Notes: generated by a model from the sequence alone, not told the origin. Counted from the first letter of the stretch, positions 25,818-34,005 are shown. The stretch: 52,177 nucleotides of DNA from CAZGUG01 sp964529035 (GCA_964529035.1 CAZGUG010000007.1:1-52177), one strand, 5' to 3'. A program made the numbers and translations.

Positions 25818-25850
25818 AATATACTGTTAGTAAGGAGCTGGAAAAACAGT

Positions 25851-26129
25851 ATGAATGAAACGGAAGTTTTGGTGATAACTCCCGCGGGAGTTTTTTTCCA
25901 TGGCAGTGTTAGGAGCGTAACAATAAGGGGAGCGGAAGGTTATCTCGGAATATATTACGATCATGCTCCCCTTGTGACCCCCGTTGTTCCGGGCAGATTA
26001 AGCTTAAAACCGGCGGACGGGGAAATCAGGGAAGCTTCGGTTACGGACGGATTACTGGAGGTAATGCCGGACAGGGTAAAAATTTTGGTTGATTATGCCA
26101 GTTGGATAAAGGGAAACACATACCCGTAA
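25851..26129 (+). CDS. atpC: F-type ATPase subunit epsilon, short form without C-terminal helices
   Basis: Epsilon sits at the base of the shaft. Only 92 aa are encoded, against the usual 130-140. The N-terminal beta-sandwich is complete (EVLVITPAGVFFHGSV, GAEGYLGIYYDHAPLVTPV), but the helical hairpin that inhibits ATP hydrolysis in many bacteria is absent. The 155 bases after the stop show no Ala/Arg-rich helix in any frame, so this is a genuine short form rather than a frameshift. AAGGAGC lies about 13 bases before the ATG. It ends the atp operon. Confidence 0.92.
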   Translation: MNETEVLVITPAGVFFHGSVRSVTIRGAEGYLGIYYDHAPLVTPVVPGRLSLKPADGEIREASVTDGLLEVMPDRVKILVDYASWIKGNTYP

Positions 26130-26221
26130 AGGTAAGTATTACAAAAGCAAAAATGGTATAGCGGCGGAATTAAACAAGAAATACTAATACCAGCGGACTT
26201 GTTTTGGGCGGCGGGTATTTG

Positions 26222-26230
26222 TGGTATACT
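26222..26230 (+). promoter_or_regulatory. Extended -10 promoter upstream of ywmB-murA
   Basis: TG-G-TATACT (26222-26230) is a good extended -10; the region 17 bases further upstream (TTTTGG) is only a weak -35. It would start transcription about 50 bases before ywmB. Confidence 0.5.
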
Positions 26231-26284
26231 TTCCCGGATTTGGGCAATAATCGAAAAAGCCTAAAACTTCGGGGGGTGTGACTG

Positions 26285-27064
26285 TTGAAAAGAAAGCTGA
26301 TACTTGTGATTGTGCCGGTGGTTCTGCTGGGGCTCTTCTACACGGTTTTCAAAGCGGAATATACCTTTGATTACCGAAAGGGCGCGGAGGATACCCTGAT
26401 TAGGGCATTTAGATCATCGGGTGCCGCCGTTGTTGAAACCAATATTAACGCATACGCCGTCAGCACCGATATTTTCCTCGGCAAAGGGGAAGTGGAAGAA
26501 CTGGCGCTGTCGGTTGCGGATGCGATGCAGATAAATCTGTCTGAAAGCGAAAGGGTGGAAAACTACAGCAGCGATTACAACCAGCTTTCGATTATAGGTA
26601 AAAGTCCGGACGGGCACAGCACGGTAATAATAGTGCATTCAATGGACTTTTCGGGTATTGAAAACGGTCCCGGAGGCTGTGAAACCAATATTGTGGTTGA
26701 CGTTACCCTTGGCCGGGACCTGGAGAGCCTTAAGGCGGTGGAAGAAAAAATACGCACGGTTATCCGGGAGCCCATGGAGGAAGTGCGCACCACTTCGTGT
26801 ATTATAGGCAGCTTTGAGGAAAATGTTCCCGCCGACAGGATGGAAGCAATTGTATATTCGGTTTTTCGAAGCATTGACGCACAGGAAGTAGAGAGAGCCA
26901 TATATGACGGACTTATTAGCATTTCGGCCTATACGCCCCGGATTGAAAAGTATGTTCAGGTAGCGGACGAAATAGTTAACCTTAATGTAGCAATGCGGTA
27001 TAATTCCTTTGAAAACAAAACCTATATATGGCTTGGCTCTCCGGTTATTTCGGTAGAATACTAA
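26285..27064 (+). CDS. ywmB: YwmB family (TATA-box-binding-like, DUF1779) protein
   Basis: This 259-aa protein has an N-terminal membrane anchor or signal (residues 2-20, KRKLILVIVPVVLLGLFY) and an extracytoplasmic body matching the YwmB/DUF1779 pattern, which has a TBP-like fold. Its function is not known. It lies directly upstream of murA, as ywmB does in Bacillus, which supports the call and hints at a cell-envelope role. The TTG at 26285 follows a GGGGGGTG ribosome site. Confidence 0.7.
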   Translation: MKRKLILVIVPVVLLGLFYTVFKAEYTFDYRKGAEDTLIRAFRSSGAAVVETNINAYAVSTDIFLGKGEVEELALSVADAMQINLSESERVENYSSDYNQLSIIGKSPDGHSTVIIVHSMDFSGIENGPGGCETNIVVDVTLGRDLESLKAVEEKIRTVIREPMEEVRTTSCIIGSFEENVPADRMEAIVYSVFRSIDAQEVERAIYDGLISISAYTPRIEKYVQVADEIVNLNVAMRYNSFENKTYIWLGSPVISVEY

Positions 27065-27092
27065 TCAGCTATTAGGAACGGGAGGAAGCGAA

Positions 27093-28346
27093 TTGCCAAG
27101 AATAATGGTGGAGACCAGTCCCCCGCTGAAGGGGACTGTCAGGGTAAGCGGCGCAAAAAACGCGGTACTGCCTATCATAGCCGCAAGTCTTTTGGCCAGT
27201 GACAAATGCGTGCTTGATGAAATACCCATGCTGGATGATGTGGAAGTAATGTGCGAAGTTCTGGCATCGTTGGGAGCGGACATCAAGAGGGTTTCCCGCA
27301 GCAAAGTTGAGATAAACTCTAAAAGTATTGACAATTACGAGGCGCCCTATGACCTGGTAAGACGTATGAGAGCGTCTTTTTTGGTAATGGGGCCGCTGCT
27401 GGCCAGACTGGGTAAGGCCAGGATATCACTGCCCGGGGGCTGTGCAATAGGTACAAGGCCCATAGACCTGCACCTGAAGGGCTTCAGGGCGATGGGGGCG
27501 GAAATAACCCTGGGGTATGGTTATATAGAGGCCAGGACCGAACAATTAAAGGGGGAGAGGGTATATCTTGATTTTCCCAGCGTAGGTGCCACCGAGAACA
27601 TAATGATGGCGGCGGCCCTGGCCGACGGAAAAACCGTTATAGAGAATGCCGCGGAGGAACCCGAGATAGTGGACCTTGCAAATTTTATCAACAAAATGGG
27701 CGGCCGGATAAAGGGAGCGGGTACCGATACCATAAGGATTGAGGGCGTGGAAAGCCTGGGGCAGGCAGCCCATACGGTGATACCTGACAGGATAGAGGCG
27801 GGTACCTTCATGATTGCAGGCGCCATAACCGGTGGAGATGTTGTTGTTGACAATATTGTAAAATGCCATCTTATGCCCATTATTGCAAAACTTAAGGAAG
27901 CCGGTGTGACGGTGGAGGAACAGGGCAGCAGTATCAGGGTGAAGAGCGGTGGAAGAGTAAACGCGGTGGATATCAAAACCCTTCCCTATCCGGGCTTTCC
28001 GACGGATATGCAGGCCCAGATGATGGCACTGATGAGCACCGCCCAAGGCACCAGCGTAATAATTGAAACGGTTTTCGACAACAGGTATATGCATGTGAAC
28101 GAATTAAGAAGAATGGGAGCCTGCATCAAAATAGACGGCAGAAGCGCGGTTGTACAGGGAGTTGAGGAACTCAGCGGTGCCAGGGTCAGGGCCACCGATT
28201 TAAGGGCGGGGGCGGCCCTTGTGCTGGCGGGCCTTACAGCCCGCGGCAAGACCGAGGTTTACGACATATACCACCTGGACAGGGGTTATACCGACCTGGA
28301 CAAAAAGCTCAGGGACTTAGGCGCCAGGATATGGCGTGCGGATTAG
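27093..28346 (+). CDS. murA: UDP-N-acetylglucosamine 1-carboxyvinyltransferase
   Basis: MurA transfers enolpyruvate from PEP to UDP-GlcNAc, the first committed step of peptidoglycan synthesis. The 417-aa protein has the fosfomycin-target cysteine Cys117 in LPGGCAIGTRPIDLH, the KNAVLPIIAA start region and LRAGAALVLAGL near the end. Cysteine rather than aspartate at 117 predicts fosfomycin sensitivity of the enzyme. The TTG at 27093 follows GGGAGGAAG. It neighbours spoIID and spoIIQ as in Bacillus. Confidence 0.96.
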   Translation: MPRIMVETSPPLKGTVRVSGAKNAVLPIIAASLLASDKCVLDEIPMLDDVEVMCEVLASLGADIKRVSRSKVEINSKSIDNYEAPYDLVRRMRASFLVMGPLLARLGKARISLPGGCAIGTRPIDLHLKGFRAMGAEITLGYGYIEARTEQLKGERVYLDFPSVGATENIMMAAALADGKTVIENAAEEPEIVDLANFINKMGGRIKGAGTDTIRIEGVESLGQAAHTVIPDRIEAGTFMIAGAITGGDVVVDNIVKCHLMPIIAKLKEAGVTVEEQGSSIRVKSGGRVNAVDIKTLPYPGFPTDMQAQMMALMSTAQGTSVIIETVFDNRYMHVNELRRMGACIKIDGRSAVVQGVEELSGARVRATDLRAGAALVLAGLTARGKTEVYDIYHLDRGYTDLDKKLRDLGARIWRAD

Positions 28347-28405
28347 CCGCACGGTTTGGCGGCCATTACCGGGGCGCTTCGGTATAGGCGGAACTTTACA
28401 GGCAC

Positions 28406-28456
28406 AAAAAAAGAGGGCTGTTTTTCCGTTAAACCGGCGGAACAACAGTCCCCTTT
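28406..28456 (-). terminator. Terminator of spoIIQ (minus strand)
   Basis: On the minus strand a long hairpin (AAAGGGGACTGTT pairing with AACAGCCCTCTTT, one mismatch and one wobble, with an inner CCG/CGG pair) ends in seven T. It lies 11 bases after the spoIIQ stop and faces the murA end. Confidence 0.7.
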
Positions 28457-28466
28457 GCTTAAAGGG

Positions 28467-29270
28467 TTACATATTCGGCAGGTACAGTTTGGGGTCCACA
28501 TGCTCTCCGTTCTTAAGCACTTCAAAATGCAGGTGGGGTTCGTCTGCAATCTCGAACTCCGCCGAGGTTCCCACCCCGCTTATCACCTTTCCCCTTTCCA
28601 CGTTTTGGTCCTCTTTAACCATGTTGCCGTTCTGCAGGTTTGCATAGCGGCTTACAAGTCCGTTACCGTGGTCAATAGTAATCATTATTCCCAGCATCGG
28701 GTGGTTGGTAACCTCCGTGACTTTACCCGACATAACCGCTCTTACGGGAGTACCCACCCCGGCGGCAATATCGATACCGTTATGGGTGGTCCACTGCTCG
28801 AGGGTTTTTGAGTATACCAGGTTATCCTTGGCGTAATCCATGATTATTTTGCCCTGAAGCGGAAGCATCATTCTTTCTTCCTGCACAGCCTGAACCGCCT
28901 GTTGGGAAGAGGCTGCCGCCGCAGGTTGTGACGTATCCGTCGTTTTAGGCTGTTCGCTTACCGTTTTTTCCGGTTCGGGAGCCTCGGCTATCTGCTGCGG
29001 GTCCTGGGTTTCGCCTGTAACGGGCCCGTCTTCTATCAGAACCGTCTGACTGTCATCCACCTCGGGCAGCTCTTCTACCCGGTATTCTTCCTGTATTCCC
29101 GGCTCTATATCCGGCGGGGCCTCCTGGCTGAAATACCTGATATTATTCCTGGTAACCCAGACGGCGGTTACTCCCAGCACAACCAGGCACATAAACAGTA
29201 TTATATAAAAACTGTCCCTGTTGGCAGCGGCCAGCAGCCGGTTCCTGTCAAATCTTCTTCTCATTCCCAT
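28467..29270 (-). CDS. spoIIQ: Stage II sporulation protein Q-like M23 (LytM) endopeptidase
   Basis: SpoIIQ is made in the forespore and pairs with SpoIIIAH across the engulfment septum. The 267-aa product has one membrane helix (residues 21-40), a Pro/Gln/Glu-rich linker (50-130) and a C-terminal LytM domain. Unlike B. subtilis SpoIIQ, both zinc motifs are intact: His163/Asp167 in HNGIDIA and HLHFE (His246, His248), as in clostridial SpoIIQ, so it may be an active endopeptidase. The start at 29270 follows GGAGGTGA by ten bases. It is divergent from spoIID. A generic M23 peptidase is the alternative. Confidence 0.85.
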   Translation of the reverse strand: MGMRRRFDRNRLLAAANRDSFYIILFMCLVVLGVTAVWVTRNNIRYFSQEAPPDIEPGIQEEYRVEELPEVDDSQTVLIEDGPVTGETQDPQQIAEAPEPEKTVSEQPKTTDTSQPAAAASSQQAVQAVQEERMMLPLQGKIIMDYAKDNLVYSKTLEQWTTHNGIDIAAGVGTPVRAVMSGKVTEVTNHPMLGIMITIDHGNGLVSRYANLQNGNMVKEDQNVERGKVISGVGTSAEFEIADEPHLHFEVLKNGEHVDPKLYLPNM

Positions 29271-29294
29271 TGTCTTTGTTTCACCTCCATCCGG

Positions 29295-29323
29295 TATTAT
29301 GTCCATAAAATAACAAAAAATAC
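29295..29323 (-). promoter_or_regulatory. Candidate forespore (sigma-F/G type) promoter for spoIIQ
   Basis: On the minus strand GTATT (29323-29319) and, 14 bases later, GGACATAATA (29304-29295) match the sigma-F consensus GYWTA / GGNRANANTW with one mismatch in each. The position just upstream of spoIIQ and the known sigma-F control of spoIIQ support it. Confidence 0.4.
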
Positions 29324-29386
29324 GAAGTAATAATTGGTTTGCCGGATAAATATTATTTAAAAGAGCTAATCCGGAGGGGGTTGGGT

Positions 29387-30388
29387 ATGCGCACATTAGT
29401 AGGCGTTATTATTTTTATATGCTTTATCACGATAGTGCTGCCGGTGTTTGTTACCCAGGGGTGCGACCTGTTTTCAAGGCCGGAAAAGGGTTACATAGAC
29501 GAAAGGCCCCGGGAGGTGACTGTATATTTTCACAATGACGGAATAATAAGAAAGGTGGACCTTGAAGAATACATCATAGGGGTGGTGGCGGCTGAAATGC
29601 CGGCCAGCTTTCATTTGGAGGCACTCAAGGCGCAGGCGGTAGCGGCACGGACCTATACCGTAAAAAGGATGACCTCCCTCGGAGGAAGCCCGAACAAGGA
29701 CCATCCCGAAGTGGACGTATGCACCGATTCGACCCACTGCCAGGCATGGATTTCACCCGAACAGTTCAAACAGAACCTGAGAAAACAGTTCGGTATATTC
29801 GGCCACAGAAAGTACATAAATAATGTAACCCGGGCGGTTGAAGATACCCGGGGCCTGATACTTGTGTACCGGGGCGAGGTGATTGACCCGCTGTTTCATT
29901 CAACCAGCGGAGGGTTTACCGAGAACTCGGAGGAAGTGTTCTCCGCTATGGTACCCTATCTCAGAAGCGTTGCCAGCCCCTATGAGGAGCATTCCCCAAA
30001 GCTGACGGATATGGTGGAAATGAAGGCGGACCACTTTGCAAGGGTTATGCAGCAGAAGTTTGACGGTTTGAAGCTGAATGCGGAGGATTTGGCCTCTTCG
30101 ATACAGGTTATGGAGGTAAGCCAGGGCGGTAAGGTTGTAAGCGTGAAGGTGGGCGGCGTAATTTTAAGCGGCCGGGACGTCCGTGCCGCTTTGGGACTTA
30201 ATTCCACCGATTTCAAGATAGACTGCATAGGTGACAGGGTGATTATTACCACCCAGGGCTACGGTCACGGTGTCGGCATGAGCCAGTACGGGGCCGACGG
30301 GATGGCAAACAGGGGAGACAGCTTCGAAAAAATACTCAGGCATTATTATACCGGGGTGGAGATTAAAAGGATACACGAAGTATACTAA
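29387..30388 (+). CDS. spoIID: Stage II sporulation protein D (lytic transglycosylase)
   Basis: SpoIID cleaves peptidoglycan glycan strands during engulfment. The 333-aa protein has an N-terminal membrane helix (residues 4-22), the catalytic glutamate Glu70 in VVAAEMPASF, a two-cysteine zinc-type loop DVCTDSTHCQAW (Cys112, Cys118), HSTSGGFTENSEEVF and GYGHGVGMSQYGA. The ATG at 29387 follows GGAGGGGG; a TTG at 29381 is closer to that site. It lies next to murA and spoIIQ, as in sporulating relatives. A 58-bp perfect palindrome begins right after its stop. Confidence 0.94.
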   Translation: MRTLVGVIIFICFITIVLPVFVTQGCDLFSRPEKGYIDERPREVTVYFHNDGIIRKVDLEEYIIGVVAAEMPASFHLEALKAQAVAARTYTVKRMTSLGGSPNKDHPEVDVCTDSTHCQAWISPEQFKQNLRKQFGIFGHRKYINNVTRAVEDTRGLILVYRGEVIDPLFHSTSGGFTENSEEVFSAMVPYLRSVASPYEEHSPKLTDMVEMKADHFARVMQQKFDGLKLNAEDLASSIQVMEVSQGGKVVSVKVGGVILSGRDVRAALGLNSTDFKIDCIGDRVIITTQGYGHGVGMSQYGADGMANRGDSFEKILRHYYTGVEIKRIHEVY

Positions 30389-30466
30389 CAAACAACAGGG
30401 ACGGTTCTTTTTGTTTGCAAACAAAAAGAACCGTCCCTGTTGTTTGCTGTTGTTTGCTATTGTTTG
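30389..30466. repeat. 58-bp perfect palindrome with decamer tail
   Basis: Two 29-bp arms (30389-30417 and 30418-30446) are exact reverse complements with no spacer, then CTGTTGTTTG and CTATTGTTTG follow. The arms are the same unit found at 17166 and 20595. The tail contains the stop codon of the minus-strand oxidoreductase. As RNA it would form a very strong hairpin and may end transcription from both sides. Confidence 0.95.
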
Positions 30467-32472
30467 ATTATGCTGCACAGGCAGTCGTAATAGGCGGCCT
30501 GGCAGCCCATGTCCGTTTCCCTTTCGGAGGTTAGAAGGTTGACGCCCCCGGATTTTTTAATCCACCATCCCTCGTATATCATCACAACCCCGGCTTTTAT
30601 TCCTTCGTCTGCCTTTGCCCTGCATTTAAGCTGCCCGGCTTTCGTTGAAACCAGTACACGGGCATCATCGGATATGCCCTCCTTTGTCGCATCCGCCGGG
30701 TTTATATATGCGACCGGCAGCACATCATCCCCCATAAGGACAAAGTGCTGCGAGTGAAGAGAATCCCTTGTGTGGGGCGTCAAAAGCCGGTAAGGGTACT
30801 CAACGGTGGGTTTGGGGTTTATGTCCTCAAAGATTGGTATAGGGCTTTGACCGTCCTCCTTTGCCCTCTGGGAATACAGTTCAAACCTGCCGCTCGGCGT
30901 TTTGAACCTGAAGTCGTCCCACGCCACGTCGGATATGCCGGGCAGCCGCATCGGGCCCGCCTTAAGGTCCTCAAGGGTTATGCCCTTATGCCTGGTAAGG
31001 GGCAGTATAGCCCTTTCCAGCCACCAATTTGAATCCTTCACCGGAAAACCTTCCAGGTTAAGCCTTTTTGCCAGTTGGTTGAATATCCATAATTCCGAAG
31101 GGACCCACGGTTCCGGCTCAACCGCCTTGTTGCAGTAGTTAATATAGCTGTGGCCCATCGAGGTAAATATAATATCCTCATCCTCCAGGAAATGCCTGCA
31201 GGGCAGAACAATGTCGGACAGGTCTGCGGTGTCGGTCAGGAACAGGTCTATAGTCACCCTGAAATCCACCCTAGAAAACGCCCTGGCAAGTCGGCCGCTG
31301 TCCATTGCCTGGGTAACTGGGTTGGCCCTGGCGGTGAAAATCATTTTTACCGGCGGCGAGTCCGCCTCCTCAATGAAGGCTGCCATCTTGGGCCTCGGGT
31401 ACCTGCGCTGATACCGGGCCGGCTGCGGCCCTTCCAGCAGGGCCTGGTCGATATAATCGGGTATCCTCCTGTTGGCGTAATTAACGCCGCCGCCCGGGAT
31501 TCCTATATTTCCGGTCAGTGCCGCCAGCGCGTCAATGGCCCTTACGGTGTTGCCCCCGTTGCTGTACCGCTGCAGGCCGTACCCAAGCATTATGCAGGAC
31601 GGCTTATTAAGGGCATAGGTACGGGCGAGGGATATTATGTCTTCGGCGGGTATGCCGGTTATCCGCGAACCCGTCTCGGGGGTAATCCCCAGCACATATT
31701 CCCTGAACCTGTTAAAGCCTGTGACATGGTTTTCGATAAACTCAAGGTCCACGAGATTTTCTGAAACAATTACATTGGCCATAGCAAGGGCAAGGGCCCC
31801 GTCGGTGCCGGGTACCGGTGCAAAGTGCTGCTGGGCCTTCGCTGCGGTGGCGGTTTTTAACGGGTCTATGGCAATAACTGTGGCACCCTTATGTGCGGCC
31901 TTTTCTATAAAGGGTACAAGGTGCACGTTTGTATTCCGGGGATTTCTGCTCCACAGGATAATGGTTTTTGCATTTATCAAATCCGACGGATCATGGCTCA
32001 GTACGTCGCCGAAGTCGTATTTCTGGGCCGTTATACCGGCGCTCCAACACAGGCTGCCCTTCGGGCCGGTAACGCCGCCGTAGGCATTGAAGAACCTGCG
32101 GTCGATGCCCTTGAGCACACCGCCGTTGCCCGCATCATAGCAGTGCATAAGGGCTGTGGCAGGGTACTTGTCCCGCAGCTTTTGCATTTTGTCGGCTATC
32201 CGGTCCAGGGCTTCATTCCAGCCCAGCGGCCGCCACCCGGCATTTATTTTTAAAAGGGGTTTTTTTAGCCTGTCGGGATGGTAGAGTATGTCTGTATGTT
32301 TTCTGCCCTTGGCGCACAAAGCGCGGCCGGTGACATGGTTTTCGGGGTTGCCGCAAACCGACAGCACCCTGTTGTTTCTTGTCCGTGCAATGATTGAACA
32401 TGCATCCCAGCAGTCAAGGGTGCATGCGGTTTTTACCATGCAAACGTCAGGGCGTGTATTGCTATCCTTCAA
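30457..32472 (-). CDS. Molybdopterin-dependent oxidoreductase, cytoplasmic
   Basis: This 671-aa protein of the DMSO-reductase superfamily has an N-terminal [4Fe-4S] motif of spacing C-x3-C-x3-C-x27-C (Cys17, 21, 25, 53), GSLCWSAG near the expected metal-ligand region, and a C-terminal molybdopterin-dinucleotide-binding domain (LLTPHTRDSLHSQH onwards). There is no Tat signal, so it acts in the cytoplasm. The substrate cannot be predicted, and no electron-transfer partner or cofactor gene is nearby. The TTG at 32472 follows AAAGGAG. It interrupts the usual spoIID-spoIIID neighbourhood, and its last codons and stop lie in repeat DNA. Confidence 0.85.
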   Translation of the reverse strand: MKDSNTRPDVCMVKTACTLDCWDACSIIARTRNNRVLSVCGNPENHVTGRALCAKGRKHTDILYHPDRLKKPLLKINAGWRPLGWNEALDRIADKMQKLRDKYPATALMHCYDAGNGGVLKGIDRRFFNAYGGVTGPKGSLCWSAGITAQKYDFGDVLSHDPSDLINAKTIILWSRNPRNTNVHLVPFIEKAAHKGATVIAIDPLKTATAAKAQQHFAPVPGTDGALALAMANVIVSENLVDLEFIENHVTGFNRFREYVLGITPETGSRITGIPAEDIISLARTYALNKPSCIMLGYGLQRYSNGGNTVRAIDALAALTGNIGIPGGGVNYANRRIPDYIDQALLEGPQPARYQRRYPRPKMAAFIEEADSPPVKMIFTARANPVTQAMDSGRLARAFSRVDFRVTIDLFLTDTADLSDIVLPCRHFLEDEDIIFTSMGHSYINYCNKAVEPEPWVPSELWIFNQLAKRLNLEGFPVKDSNWWLERAILPLTRHKGITLEDLKAGPMRLPGISDVAWDDFRFKTPSGRFELYSQRAKEDGQSPIPIFEDINPKPTVEYPYRLLTPHTRDSLHSQHFVLMGDDVLPVAYINPADATKEGISDDARVLVSTKAGQLKCRAKADEGIKAGVVMIYEGWWIKKSGGVNLLTSERETDMGCQAAYYDCLCSIIKQ

Positions 32473-32533
32473 CGGCGGACACTCCTTTCAAAACCATTAT
32501 ACCGCACTAAATGAATATATACGACTAAAATCC

Positions 32534-32572
32534 TTCTATATCATAAATAAGCCGCATATAGATGATATAGAA
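32534..32572. repeat. 11-bp inverted repeat upstream of spoIIID
   Basis: TTCTATATCAT (32534-32544) and ATGATATAGAA (32562-32572) are exact reverse complements separated by 17 bases, ending ten bases before the spoIIID ribosome site. The spacing suits a protein-binding operator, or a weak 5' UTR hairpin. A loose sigma-E-like arrangement (TCTATAT then CATATAGA) falls within it. Confidence 0.6.
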
Positions 32573-32598
32573 AGACACTGAAAAGGGGGTTCCTAGAA

Positions 32599-32871
32599 TT
32601 GAAGGATTATATACACGAACGGGTGATAGCTGCGGCTAAATACGTGATGGATACAAAATCAACGGTAAGGGAGACCGCAAAGGTTTTTGGAGTGAGCAAG
32701 AGCACAATACATAAGGACATCACAGACAGACTTCCCAGGATAAATCCTTCACTTGCCGAGGATGTTAAAACGGTACTGGCCTATAATAAAGCGGAGAGAC
32801 ACATAAGGGGCGGAAAGGCAACCAAGGAAAAATACATAAAAAACCGGGGGGAAAAGGTAAAATTTTCATAA
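32599..32871 (+). CDS. spoIIID: Sporulation transcription factor SpoIIID
   Basis: SpoIIID is the mother-cell regulator that adjusts sigma-E genes and allows sigma-K expression. The 90-aa protein has the helix-turn-helix TVRETAKVFGVSKSTIHKDI (about residues 22-41) and a basic C-terminal helix (IRGGKATKEKYIKNRG), the full family pattern. The TTG at 32599 follows AAAGGGGG. It lies upstream of mbl, exactly as in B. subtilis. The inverted repeat upstream may be part of its control. Confidence 0.95.
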   Translation: MKDYIHERVIAAAKYVMDTKSTVRETAKVFGVSKSTIHKDITDRLPRINPSLAEDVKTVLAYNKAERHIRGGKATKEKYIKNRGEKVKFS

Positions 32872-32985
32872 CACAACAAAAATGTACCGGAAAAAAAGGT
32901 TTTTTTAGGATAATATAGAATTTAACTAAATATGATTCGATTTAGGATAAAGGCAGGAAAAATACCAAAGAGGCGGGGGTAGCGC

Positions 32986-34005
32986 ATGTTCGGGCTAAAT
33001 ACTGATATAGGCATAGACCTCGGCACTGCCAGCGTGCTGGTATACGTAAAGGGCAAGGGCATTGTACTGAACGAGCCGTCGGTGGTCGCCCTGGATAAAA
33101 ACACCGACAAAATATTGGCGGTGGGAGAAGAGGCAAGGCAGATGCTGGGCAGGACGCCGGCAAATATAGTGGCGATTCGCCCTCTGAAAGACGGAGTAAT
33201 TTCCGATTATGAAACAACCGAGAGAATGCTTAAATACTTCATCCAGAAAACCTGCGGTAACAGAAAAATATTCAAACCCAGAATCATTGTATGCGTACCC
33301 AGCGGAGTGACCCAGGTGGAAAAAAGGGCGGTAATAGACGCCACCAACCAGGCGGGCTCCAGGAAAACCTACCTGATAGAGGAACCGGTGGCGGCAGCCA
33401 TAGGTGCGGGGCTGGATATTTCCAAGCCCAACGGCAACATGATCGCGGATGTGGGCGGAGGAACCACCGATATTGCCGTTATATCGCTGGGAGGTATAGT
33501 GGTAAACGATTCCATCAAGATAGCGGGAGACAAGTTTGACGAGGCCATAATAAGGTACATGAGAAAGAAGTACAACCTGCTTATAGGCGAGAGGACCGCC
33601 GAGGATATGAAAATCAATATCGGTACCGCCTTTCCGAGGGAAGAAAGCATATCAATGGAAGTAAGGGGAAGGAACCTGGTGTCCGGCCTGCCAAAGACCC
33701 ATGGAATAACTTCGGAAGAAATGCTGGAAGCCTTGGAGGAACCGGTTGCAGCCATAGTTGACAGCATCCATTCGGTAATAGAAAAAACCCCGCCGGAGCT
33801 TGCGTCGGATATAAGTACCGATGGTATAATACTTACCGGTGGCGGGGCGCTGCTGTACGGGCTGGATAAGCTGCTGAGCAAAAAAATAGGCACTCCCGTC
33901 AAGGTGGCTGACAACCCGATTTCCTGCGTGGCTATAGGAACCGGCAAGGCACTGGAAGCCATGGACGCACTGGAGGGAAGCCTTATAACCACCAAGGGAA
34001 AATGA
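32986..34005 (+). CDS. mbl: MreB-family rod-shape actin homologue
   Basis: This 339-aa protein has the actin-fold signatures DIGIDLGTASVLVYVKGKG (phosphate 1), VPSGVTQVEKRAV, ADVGGGTTDIAVISLGG (phosphate 2) and ILTGGGALLYGLDKLL (adenosine). It directs side-wall synthesis during elongation. It is called Mbl rather than MreB because of the spoIIID-mbl-flhO-flhP order shared with B. subtilis. The ATG at 32986 follows a GGCGGGGG-like site. Confidence 0.92.
   Translation: MFGLNTDIGIDLGTASVLVYVKGKGIVLNEPSVVALDKNTDKILAVGEEARQMLGRTPANIVAIRPLKDGVISDYETTERMLKYFIQKTCGNRKIFKPRIIVCVPSGVTQVEKRAVIDATNQAGSRKTYLIEEPVAAAIGAGLDISKPNGNMIADVGGGTTDIAVISLGGIVVNDSIKIAGDKFDEAIIRYMRKKYNLLIGERTAEDMKINIGTAFPREESISMEVRGRNLVSGLPKTHGITSEEMLEALEEPVAAIVDSIHSVIEKTPPELASDISTDGIILTGGGALLYGLDKLLSKKIGTPVKVADNPISCVAIGTGKALEAMDALEGSLITTKGK

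Noticed and set aside
30389..30446. Palindromic repeats considered as a CRISPR array
   Set aside because: The arms abut without unique spacers, and copies are scattered over the window; no cas genes are present.
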